This document shows positions 1 through 5,568 of a DNA stretch of 10,416 nt, piece after piece (the stretch's first letter is position 1; every line of letters begins with the position of its first letter). Source of the DNA: an uncultured Clostridia bacterium (lineage in GTDB: Bacteria > Bacillota > Clostridia > TANB77 > CAG-508). Below the pieces are notes generated by a model. It worked only from the letters and a program-made list of their open reading frames with translations. It did not search any database and was not told the origin of the DNA. Position numbers and translations under genes: made by a program. Location of the stretch: positions 1 through 10,416 of the forward strand of contig CANQKB010000048.1 in assembly GCA_947624405.1 (NCBI GenBank), in the 5' to 3' direction.

Positions 1-34
1 TTTCTCTGTTTTTTTCAACCTTTTTATTGCTAAA

Positions 35-77
35 CAAAAAACTCACAAATTTTTCTTAAATTCATGAGTTCTTTTTT
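35..77. terminator. Bidirectional intrinsic terminator
   Basis: A 13-bp stem pairs positions 40-52 with 58-70 (AACTCA... with ...TGAGTT, two G-U wobbles on the minus strand) around a 5-base loop. A T-run follows on both strands: CTTTTTT at 71-77 on plus, and five T then GTTTA on minus. It is the first T-tailed terminator downstream of spoIIID on the minus strand, so it probably ends that transcript. It would also stop plus-strand transcription entering from the left. Confidence 0.75.
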
Positions 78-210
78 ATATTCTTATTTATTATTTTTTA
101 TTTGTTGGACAGTCTCTCTCTACAGTATCAAGGGTTCTAGCGTTTCTTTCAACTTTTTTCACTTCAATTTTTCCCTTTTCTCTTTTTCGTAACAATTTAT
201 TCCTTAATAC

Positions 211-234
211 AAGGCAGGTTGAGCCTCCTGCCTT
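211..234. terminator. Hairpin directly after spoIIID stop
   Basis: AAGGCAGG (211-218) pairs with CCTGCCTT (227-234) around an 8-base loop. It starts two bases after the spoIIID stop codon. The T-run (TTTTT) lies on the plus-strand side; on the minus strand the stem is followed by GTATTAAGG, so as a spoIIID terminator it is weak and may act more as a 3' stabilising stem, with the real stop at 35-77. Its stem sequence resembles the hairpin at 642-663. Confidence 0.5.
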
Positions 235-235
235 T

Positions 236-547
236 TTAACTAACTTTTGTTTTTGCACCATATTTTAATTTAGTAGCCATCCCTCCTCTTATGTGTCTTT
301 CTGCTTTATTTTCATCAAGTATCTTTCTTACTTCAGTTGCAAGTACAGGATTTATTTTTAATAATCTTTCACTTACGTCCTTATGTACTGTACTTTTGCT
401 AATTCCAAATTTTTTTGCAGCTCCTCTTACTGTATCTTTTGAATCTATTATATATCGTGCAAGTAGGCATGCACGTTCTTCTATTGTCTGCTTACTTGAT
501 ATGGATTTTCCTCCACCAAGTACAGTGTGCTTTATTTTCCCATTCAT
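236..547 (-). CDS. spoIIID: Stage III sporulation transcriptional regulator SpoIIID
   Basis: This is a small DNA-binding protein that, in Bacillus and Clostridia, switches mother-cell transcription between the sigma-E and sigma-K phases. The sequence matches the family across its core: the helix-turn-helix segment with KKFGISKSTVHKDV, then the basic C-terminal patch RHIRGGMATKLKY. Both are near-identical to family motifs. I start it at the ATG at 547 (103 residues). The GTG two codons upstream (553) lies directly against the GGGGGA ribosome binding site and is too close to use, while the ATG is about 7 bases away. The N-terminus is about ten residues longer than in Bacillus subtilis (KHTVLGGGKSISS) and has no recognised role. 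It lies downstream of an SASP gene on the same strand but is separated by a terminator at 642-663, so it is probably transcribed alone. I did not find a convincing sigma-E promoter by eye. Confidence 0.95.
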   Translation of the reverse strand: MNGKIKHTVLGGGKSISSKQTIEERACLLARYIIDSKDTVRGAAKKFGISKSTVHKDVSERLLKINPVLATEVRKILDENKAERHIRGGMATKLKYGAKTKVS

Positions 548-641
548 GAACACTCCCCCTGTTTGCTTTTGTTTAATTGTATTCGATATGGGCTTGTGTT
601 AGAACAGGATATTTACACGCTTTGAATTACTCTAGTAAAAC

Positions 642-663
642 AGGCAGGGTACAAACCCTGCCT
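642..663 (-). terminator. Terminator of the SASP gene
   Basis: AGGCAGGGT (642-650) pairs perfectly with ACCCTGCCT (655-663) around the loop ACAA. On the minus strand the stem is followed by GTTTTAC, a short T-tract. It lies 58 bases past the SASP stop and before spoIIID, so it separates the two sporulation genes. Confidence 0.75.
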
Positions 664-720
664 TTATGTATATAAAAGCAAAATTTATACCACTGCCTAT
701 ACTATCCGCTAGTAATCAAG

Positions 721-927
721 TTATTTACCAATCATATGGTTTTCAGCTTGTTGTATTAATTTTCTAACCATGTTACCACCTATTTTTCCAGCATCTCTTG
801 AAGAGATATCACCGTTATAACCATTTTTTAAATTAACACCAACTTCACTAGCTACTTCATATTTGAACTTATCTAATGCGTCCATAGCTTCTGGAACTAC
901 TTTTCTATTGTTGTTTGAGTTTGCCAT
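721..927 (-). CDS. Alpha/beta-type small acid-soluble spore protein
   Basis: This 68-residue protein belongs to the SASP family that coats and protects DNA in dormant spores and is degraded by the GPR protease at germination. It shows the two family signatures: FKYEVASEVGV around residue 25, which holds the GPR cleavage site (between E and V in YEVASE), and the C-terminal GDISSRDAGKIGGNMVRKLI. The ATG at 927 is chosen because GGGAGGTG lies just upstream and MANSNNN is a typical SASP N-terminus. An upstream in-frame extension to 981 reads through the ribosome binding site and is not real. It is a single gene with its own terminator (642-663). Expression is expected in the forespore under sigma-G; CATTATA on the minus strand at 996-1002 fits the sigma-G -10 consensus, but I see no good matching -35. 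Confidence 0.95.
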   Translation of the reverse strand: MANSNNNRKVVPEAMDALDKFKYEVASEVGVNLKNGYNGDISSRDAGKIGGNMVRKLIQQAENHMIGK

Positions 928-963
928 TCCTAATTCACCTCCCAGGAAAGTTATCATATATAT

Positions 964-991
964 TTGAAAAACATTTTTCATCGTTTTTCAA
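964..991 (-). repeat. Inverted repeat in SASP leader
   Basis: TTGAAAAAC (964-972) and GTTTTTCAA (983-991) form a 9-bp stem with a 10-base loop, between the possible -10 (996-1002) and the ribosome binding site of the SASP gene. If transcription starts below 996, the hairpin would sit at the 5' end of the mRNA, where it could stabilise the message. Its role is inferred only. Confidence 0.35.
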
Positions 992-1122
992 TATATATAA
1001 TGTGCAGAAAATTAGGAATTAAAACAAGAAATAATTGTAAAAATTTCTACATTTTTTCAAAATTATACTTATTATTTTGCACAATTTTACAACTATTTAA
1101 AAAATTTTTTAAATACTTGAAA

Positions 1123-1151
1123 ATAGAGCCCTCTAAATTAGAGAGCTCTAT
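1123..1151 (-). terminator. Terminator closing the high-G+C insert
   Basis: A 13-bp stem (ATAGAGCTCTCTA with TAGAGGGCTCTAT on the minus strand, one G-U pair) around the loop ATT is followed by TTTTCAAG. It overlaps the stop codon of the outermost WFVRR repeat and would end minus-strand transcription from the foreign gene. Confidence 0.8.
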
Positions 1152-1237
1152 CATTCAGGTACGTTATCTGTAGGAAGTTCCATCCGGCGCACAAACCAGC
1201 CACCAATATTCAAACTCTCTACTGTAAATTTCTAAAC
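1151..1237 (-). pseudogene. Distal degenerate copy of the foreign gene's 3' end
   Basis: On the minus strand an open stretch from about 1237 reads KFTVESLNIGGWFVRR, then MELPTDNVPE and a TGA stop at 1151-1153. The core encoding WFVRR contains the 11-mer CGCACAAACCA (plus strand, 1188-1198) shared exactly with the intact gene's end (1370-1380) and with the middle copy (1289-1299). There is no start codon with a ribosome binding site, and a TAG precedes the open stretch. I read it as a leftover 3' end of a related gene. A spare C-terminal cassette is possible but not shown. Confidence 0.5.
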
Positions 1238-1266
1238 CATAGTTTATTACAATTTAAGTTTCACTG

Positions 1267-1356
1267 TTAGCAGGAAGTACCTTTCCTCCGCACAAACCAA
1301 TCGACACCATTAAAAAGCTGTCATCATATCGCCTGCTACTGTAACTTCCTCAATCA
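1267..1356 (-). pseudogene. Middle degenerate copy of the foreign gene's 3' end
   Basis: The minus strand reads NGVDWFVRRKGTSC and stops at TAA 1267-1269. Just upstream, in another frame, EEVTVAGDMMTAF resembles the distal copy's KFTVESLN, so this copy has lost its frame by an indel. The flank GGAAGT(A/T)CC and the stretch CTACTGTAA are also shared with the distal copy. The WFVRR cores are spaced 81 and 101 bases apart. Not expected to make a protein by itself. Confidence 0.5.
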
Positions 1357-2190
1357 GCCAGCCTTACGCCGCACAAACCATCCAACACATTTGTCCATAT
1401 GCCAGGCAGAATCCCAATCAGCCCCTAGAACACCACCTTTGGTGAGCGGAGTAATTATACTATGATCATAATAACTACCCCCAACCACCACGATACTACC
1501 AGGGGCGTCTCCATATAAAATTTTTCGTGTATTACCAAGGTCGCATTTTTCCGCGACCATCCTGGATCCTGTTAATTCGAAATTTCCTATGGCGCCCTCT
1601 GAATTGCGGTAATGTCCCAACTCTCTTGAGTCGGTACATACTGCATTCCATGCCCACTGCATCGAACGTCCTTCATTGACCAAGCTGTGAATAAACCAGC
1701 CCAAAAACAGGAAGTACTCAGTAGTTTTGCCCAGACACAGACCGTTTCTTTTGGCCAAGTCCTTCAGCTCATTGTATGAATGACCAACAGCCGGAGGGCG
1801 ACCAGGAACGAATTGAAGTTTTCCATTCTTCAAGGATGGATCACAGACAAATACTTCAAATTCCTCGACTAATACGTTTATTGCATCGTAAAGGTATGTC
1901 TTAAAGATGCGTTCATTCTGATTGGTGGGGTAGTAGCTCATCACTTCTTCATAAATCGGATCTTTAGAGCAGGGAATCGTGATAGTTTCAAATTCCCCTG
2001 TAATTTTATTTTCCGACACAAGTTTTTCGACGCTCTTCTTCCCTTTCTCTTCGCTTTTGGTTATGTCAACATCAGGATGAAGACTTTCATAAATCTCTAC
2101 AGCTGCTTTGGTAGCGCTCCGGTTGCTAAGATACTCCTCCAGAACCTTCTGGATTGCCTGAATCTCATTCATTTTAGTTGCATTTTTCAT
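1354..2190 (-). CDS. Unrecognised 278-residue protein of foreign base composition
   Basis: I do not recognise the family. The N-terminal half (to about residue 125) is charged and probably helical, with no signal peptide or membrane segment. The C-terminal half is rich in W, G and Y. Its last ~50 residues, with SIVVVGGSYYD and then CVGWFVRRK at the end, weakly recall the C-type-lectin-like fold of FGE/sulfatase-modifying and retroelement-diversified proteins (RGGSW ... IGFRL). That resemblance is by eye only. Start ATG 2190 has AGGAGG 7 bases upstream, and a sigma-A-like promoter lies at 2262-2290. G+C is near 47% in the line I counted (1561-1620), against about 30% around it, and codons such as CTG, CGC and CGG are used freely, so it looks recently acquired. 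Two degenerate copies of its 3' end follow it. It carries in-frame CGG at codon 24 and near the end, read here as arginine, unlike the native genes. No reverse transcriptase or template repeat is present in the window. Confidence 0.7.
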   Translation of the reverse strand: MKNATKMNEIQAIQKVLEEYLSNRSATKAAVEIYESLHPDVDITKSEEKGKKSVEKLVSENKITGEFETITIPCSKDPIYEEVMSYYPTNQNERIFKTYLYDAINVLVEEFEVFVCDPSLKNGKLQFVPGRPPAVGHSYNELKDLAKRNGLCLGKTTEYFLFLGWFIHSLVNEGRSMQWAWNAVCTDSRELGHYRNSEGAIGNFELTGSRMVAEKCDLGNTRKILYGDAPGSIVVVGGSYYDHSIITPLTKGGVLGADWDSAWHMDKCVGWFVRRKAG

Positions 2191-2261
2191 ATTGATTCCT
2201 CCTTAACTTAATTAATAAATTAACTTTAGAATGAGTAACAACATTTTTTAACTACCTCTTA

Positions 2262-2290
2262 ATTATACCACTTTATGTAAATTTTGTAAA
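2262..2290 (-). promoter_or_regulatory. Sigma-A-like promoter of the foreign gene
   Basis: On the minus strand TTTACA (2285-2290) and TATAAT (2262-2267) are separated by exactly 17 bases. The predicted leader is about 65 bases before the ATG at 2190. The promoter itself is AT-rich like the host, whereas the gene is not. Confidence 0.7.
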
Positions 2291-2306
2291 CTAAAATTTT
2301 ATAGTA

Positions 2307-3551
2307 TCACATTATTCTTTCAACAGCTTTCAAAACAGCAATTTTACCATATTCGTACGTTAATCCTCCTTGTAAAAATGCAACATATGGTTTTCTAATT
2401 GGTCCATCACAAGATATTTCTATAGAAGATCCCTGTACAAAGCTTCCACTTGCCATTATAATTTTATCATCATATCCAGGCATGTCAGAAGGTTCTAATA
2501 GTGAATCAGAATCAACTGCAGAAGCCATTTGTATGCCTCTACAAAATTCAATAAGTTTTTCTGCATCACCAAATTGTATTGTTTGCACAATATCTGCCCT
2601 TTTATCTGTAGCCTTTGGCATAACATTATATCCTAGTTTTTCCATAAGCAAACTTGTAAAAACAGCAGTTTTTAAACTACTTGCAACTACACTTGGTGCA
2701 AAATATAATCCTTGTAAAAAGCTTCTATTAACTCCCAAACTTGGTCCTACTTCTTTTCCTTGTCCTGGTGGATTTAGTCTTTCACTTGCAAGTTCCACAT
2801 ATTTTTGCTTACCTGCAATATATGCTCCATTTTGTGCAATACCTGCTCCTAAATTTTTTATCAATGAGCCTACTATTACATCTGCACCTACTTCCAACGG
2901 TGTTTTCTTTTCAACAAACTCACAATAACAATTATCTACAAATATTATTACATCTTTATCTACTTTTCTAATTTCTTTAATGGCTTTTTCAATTTTATCT
3001 ATTCCAATACTTTCTCTTGTAGAATACCCTTTTGAACGTTGTATATGTATTAATTTTATTTTTTTATTTTTTAAAGTTTTAGTTATATTTTCTATATCAA
3101 ATTCATTTTCTTTTAAATCAATCTGTTCATATTTAATTCCAAACGCCTTCAATGAACTTGCATTTTCTCTGATTCCTATAACTTCATCTAAAGTATCATA
3201 TGGTTTTCCTGAAATTGCAAGTAATGTATCATTAGGTCTTAAAAGTGCAAATAACCCTGTTGTAAGTGCATGTGTTCCAGATATGAATTGATTACGAACT
3301 AAGCTATCTTCAGCACCTAAAACTTGTGCAAAAACTTTCTCAACGCAATCTCTTCCTATATCATTATATCCATAACCTGTTGTTGTTCCAAAATGCATAT
3401 CTGATACATGATTTTCTTGAAATGCTAAAAGTACTTTTTGACTATTATACATTGCTATTTCATCAATTTCTTTAAATTCTCTTTCAAGTTCATTTTCTGT
3501 GACATTTGCTAAATACAACAGTTCATCACTTATTCCTAATTTTTTATACAT
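2307..3551 (-). CDS. Methionine gamma-lyase family PLP enzyme (aluminium-resistance protein type)
   Basis: A cytoplasmic pyridoxal-phosphate enzyme of the fold-type I Cys/Met metabolism superfamily. It belongs to the subfamily usually annotated aluminium resistance protein or methionine gamma-lyase family protein (YnbB-like). The true substrate of this subfamily is not well settled, so I do not assign a reaction. Visible features are HFGTTTGYGYNDIGR near residue 53, the phosphate-binding ISGTHA at 90-95, VDNCYCE with D206 as the expected partner of the cofactor ring nitrogen, and K232 in GSLIKNLGAG as the likely Schiff-base lysine. The length of 414 residues is normal. The ATG at 3551 has GGAAGGAT upstream, and a sigma-A-like promoter sits at 3619-3647. 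Downstream I see no strong terminator before the foreign gene's promoter, so read-through into that gene is possible. The gene has no CGG triplet on its coding strand. Confidence 0.9.
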   Translation of the reverse strand: MYKKLGISDELLYLANVTENELEREFKEIDEIAMYNSQKVLLAFQENHVSDMHFGTTTGYGYNDIGRDCVEKVFAQVLGAEDSLVRNQFISGTHALTTGLFALLRPNDTLLAISGKPYDTLDEVIGIRENASSLKAFGIKYEQIDLKENEFDIENITKTLKNKKIKLIHIQRSKGYSTRESIGIDKIEKAIKEIRKVDKDVIIFVDNCYCEFVEKKTPLEVGADVIVGSLIKNLGAGIAQNGAYIAGKQKYVELASERLNPPGQGKEVGPSLGVNRSFLQGLYFAPSVVASSLKTAVFTSLLMEKLGYNVMPKATDKRADIVQTIQFGDAEKLIEFCRGIQMASAVDSDSLLEPSDMPGYDDKIIMASGSFVQGSSIEISCDGPIRKPYVAFLQGGLTYEYGKIAVLKAVERIM

Positions 3552-3618
3552 ATATATTATCCTTCCTTTCCAAGGTATATATTTTTCCCTATATATAAAT
3601 ATATATTAATACTTTATT

Positions 3619-3647
3619 ATTTTACTACATTTTTCCTATTTTATCAA
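3619..3647 (-). promoter_or_regulatory. Sigma-A-like promoter of the PLP enzyme gene
   Basis: On the minus strand TTGATA (3642-3647), a 17-base spacer and TAAAAT (3619-3624) lie about 70 bases upstream of the ATG at 3551. Confidence 0.5.
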
Positions 3648-3656
3648 GGTTTTAGC

Positions 3657-3686
3657 TTGATTTGTTCGTTTTAATTATGATATAAT
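3657..3686 (+). promoter_or_regulatory. Sigma-A-like promoter of the YcxB-like gene
   Basis: TTGATT (3657-3662) and TATAAT (3681-3686) are 18 bases apart, about 50 bases before the ATG at 3739. It lies within 10 bases of the divergent promoter at 3619-3647, so the two may compete. Confidence 0.55.
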
Positions 3687-3738
3687 GTTATTAATTAAGC
3701 TTAGAGGAATGAAATTAAAATGGAAGGACTGAAATCTT

Positions 3739-4251
3739 ATGGAAAAATTATTCGAAAATAAAACAGAATATAATCAAGATGTTTATCTCGAATTTTTGCG
3801 CTTTCATAGTAAAAAATATAATTTTGGTTATTATGCATATACTGTTCTTTGGGCTTTTCTATTCCTACTATGTATAATAATTTGTTTTGATACAAATATG
3901 AGAATTCAAGGAGTGCTAATTACAATTATGTTAATTGCTTTTTTAGCATATCGTATAATATATCCACAAATAACTGTAAAAAAAGAACTTTCAAGTGAAA
4001 AAATCACCTCAAAAAATGTAAACACTTTTGAATTTTATGATAAAGATATAAAAATAATCAACCAAAATGGTTCTTTTATTTACAAATATTTTTCGTTTCG
4101 TAGAGTATTTGAAACTGATACATATTTTTATCTCTATGTAACGAAAGAAAATGCTTTTATAATTTCCAAAAAAGCATTCTCTTTAGGAACTGCTGAAGAT
4201 TTTTCTAAATTTATAAAGTCTAAGTGTAAATTAAAATATAAAGCCTGCTAA
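3739..4251 (+). CDS. YcxB-like membrane protein
   Basis: A 170-residue protein with the plan of the YcxB-like family: a short cytoplasmic N-terminus, two adjacent membrane helices (about residues 33-50 and 56-74), then a soluble C-terminal domain of about 90 residues with alternating hydrophobic and charged beta-like segments (EFYDKDIKII, YKYFSFRRVFETDTYFYLYV, AFIISKKAF). The function of the family is not known. GGAAGGA lies 10 bases before the ATG, a somewhat long spacing. The stop codon (4249-4251) overlaps the stop codon of the convergent gene (4248-4250), so any terminator must lie inside that neighbour; a good one does, at 4302-4332. The family assignment rests on overall architecture and length. 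Confidence 0.7.
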   Translation: MEKLFENKTEYNQDVYLEFLRFHSKKYNFGYYAYTVLWAFLFLLCIIICFDTNMRIQGVLITIMLIAFLAYRIIYPQITVKKELSSEKITSKNVNTFEFYDKDIKIINQNGSFIYKYFSFRRVFETDTYFYLYVTKENAFIISKKAFSLGTAEDFSKFIKSKCKLKYKAC

Positions 4252-5129
4252 ATAAAAGTATTCATTTCTTCCAAAATATTTTTATACTTTATAAAAAAAA
4301 TCTCCTTATCTTTTAAATTTAAGGAGTTTTTTAATTCTCCAATTAATATATATGTCTTGTTTATATTAAATTTTTGTGGCTCTTTCAATTTTTCTGCATC
4401 ATTTACAAGATTTACAAAAATTACTTCTGCATTTCCAACTTGATTTTGTACCTCTTCCCAATCATCTTTTTCTACATTCGCATATGAACTGATTATACAT
4501 CCTTTTGCTCTTATTGCCTCTTTTTTTGTATCCTCAATCTCTGTATTTTGCATAAAATCGTATAATAGTGAATATGCATTTGATAGATTTTCCAAAGCCT
4601 TTTGTTTATCTTTGTTTTTTATTCCAATAATAGCCTCATCTTGATAATTACTATATTCTAAAATCTTTTCATTACTAACTCCAATATCATTCAAATTCAA
4701 TACAATAGTTGCCCATGATGAATAAAATACCTCAGCTTCTCCTTGTATCATTTCCCAATTTGTTTCTCCTTCATCAACTGATATTAAAGCTTGTTCCATT
4801 CTTGATAACTGTGATTCTTGTTTATTTTCTTCTGAGTTTTCTCCTGAATCTTCCTCAGATTGTTTCTCTTGTGTTTTTTCTTGTTCTTTACTGCTCGTTT
4901 CTGATTCTTCTTCTTCAATCTTTGTTACTGCTACTTGATAATTTTGTAATTCAATATTATTCATAAGATTAACAAGCATTGTTAATTTTGAATCCATATA
5001 CATAATTTCTTGTTCAATAACCGAAGTTTTATCAGTTTCTTGATTTGCACTTGCATACATTAACCCAGCAAAAATAGCTATAATAACTACTATAAAAGTT
5101 ACACTCACTTTTAACATTGCATTTTTCAT
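4248..5129 (-). CDS. Unrecognised membrane-anchored protein with acidic linker
   Basis: A 293-residue protein I cannot assign to a family. Residues 8-27 form one hydrophobic helix (VSVTFIVVIIAIFAGLMYAS) after a short basic N-terminus, so it is either a signal anchor or a secreted protein; there is no lipobox cysteine. Residues 71-107 are a low-complexity Glu/Ser/Gln/Lys linker, probably disordered. The remaining residues, about 110-293, look largely alpha-helical, rich in L, E, K and N with no cysteine cluster, and carry one short Trp-containing motif (NWEMIQGEAEVFY, echoed by DDWEEVQNQVGNAEVIF about 100 residues later), which suggests an internal duplication of a helical unit. AAAGAAAGGAT lies upstream of the ATG at 5129. 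The gene is convergent with the YcxB-like gene, and a terminator-like hairpin (4302-4332) lies inside its last 30 codons. Confidence 0.75.
   Translation of the reverse strand: MKNAMLKVSVTFIVVIIAIFAGLMYASANQETDKTSVIEQEIMYMDSKLTMLVNLMNNIELQNYQVAVTKIEEEESETSSKEQEKTQEKQSEEDSGENSEENKQESQLSRMEQALISVDEGETNWEMIQGEAEVFYSSWATIVLNLNDIGVSNEKILEYSNYQDEAIIGIKNKDKQKALENLSNAYSLLYDFMQNTEIEDTKKEAIRAKGCIISSYANVEKDDWEEVQNQVGNAEVIFVNLVNDAEKLKEPQKFNINKTYILIGELKNSLNLKDKEIFFIKYKNILEEMNTFI
4302..4332. terminator. Terminator-like hairpin inside an antisense coding end
   Basis: CTCCTTA (4302-4308) pairs with TAAGGAG (4320-4326). On plus it is followed by TTTTTT, about 50 bases after the YcxB-like stop, a good intrinsic terminator. 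On minus it is followed by A and then eight T, but there it lies before the stop codon of the 4248-5129 gene. Confidence 0.6.
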
Positions 5130-5226
5130 TTCAAAAATCCTTTCTTTAGTTTATTGTATATTACTATTATCTCAAAAAAATTCTCCAAATATTCTCTGTA
5201 TTCTTTTTTTAATATAGTGCACAATA

Positions 5227-5250
5227 AAATTTGAAAAAGTTTTCAAATTT
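5227..5250. promoter_or_regulatory. 24-base palindrome between divergent genes
   Basis: AAATTTGAAAA (5227-5237) and TTTTCAAATTT (5240-5250) are perfect inverted repeats around AG. It lies between the start of the acidic membrane protein gene (5129, minus) and the start at 5286 (plus), 13 bases upstream of the latter's ribosome binding region. It could be an operator for a dimeric regulator or a leader hairpin. Neither is shown. Confidence 0.4.
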
Positions 5251-5285
5251 GTTTCAACTTCTTTTGAAAGGAAAGGTAGCAAAAT

Positions 5286-5567
5286 ATGAGTACAATCGTT
5301 AATTTATACAGTAATCAAAAAGGAGAAATTTCCAAATTTTTACATGATTTTTATAATAAAAATTTTAATTTAAAAAACGATTTAAAATGGGAAAAAACTT
5401 TTGAAAATCCAGTTGAAATGGCTGATATTGTTGGAACTTTTATTGATAATAGAGATTTTTACAATATAAACATGTGGATTAGCCTTGATGAAGATGCTTT
5501 TATCAATGTAACTGAAAGCAATGTAGATAAATTAATAAGGTATCTATATGAAAGATACCCTTATTAA
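5286..5567 (+). CDS. Unrecognised 93-residue protein
   Basis: A small, soluble protein I cannot assign. It has no signal peptide, membrane helix or cysteine; the composition is rich in N, F, Y, D and K. Segments such as SKFLHDFYNKNF and VDKLIRYLYERYPY look helical, and DFYNINMWISLDEDAFINVT looks like beta-strands, so a small alpha/beta fold is likely. AAGGAAAGGT about 8 bases before the ATG makes a strong ribosome binding site and supports it as real. Its stop codon (5565-5567) ends one base before the convergent gpsA stop (5569-5571), and the last nine codons form one arm and loop of a 14-bp hairpin. A palindrome at 5227-5250 lies in its leader. Confidence 0.75.
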   Translation: MSTIVNLYSNQKGEISKFLHDFYNKNFNLKNDLKWEKTFENPVEMADIVGTFIDNRDFYNINMWISLDEDAFINVTESNVDKLIRYLYERYPY

Positions 5568-5568
5568 T
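5531..5568. terminator. Hairpin at the convergent junction with gpsA
   Basis: ATTAATAAGG-TATC (5531-5544) pairs with GATACCCTTATTAAT (5554-5568), 14 pairs with one bulged base and a 9-base loop. It covers the 3' end of the 93-residue gene and begins right after the gpsA stop on minus. The T-tracts are weak or offset (CTTTTTTT at 5580 on plus), so it is a probable but not ideal shared terminator. Confidence 0.5.

Noticed and set aside
91..162. A 23-codon minus-strand reading frame from GTG 162 (KKVERNARTLDTVERDC...) between the spoIIID hairpin and the terminator at 35-77.
   Set aside because: Very short, GTG start with only a weak AGGG site, no recognisable similarity; kept as a possibility only.
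721..981. Longer SASP reading frame starting at 981.
   Set aside because: The extra N-terminus translates the ribosome binding site; MANSNNN at 927 is the family-typical start.
1123..2290. The high-G+C insert as a complete diversity-generating retroelement or insertion sequence.
   Set aside because: No reverse transcriptase, template repeat, transposase, terminal inverted repeats or target duplications are visible.
3711..3741. Seven-codon leader peptide (MKLKWKD) upstream of the YcxB-like gene.
   Set aside because: Its ATG abuts the only AGAGGA site with no spacing, and nothing else supports translation.
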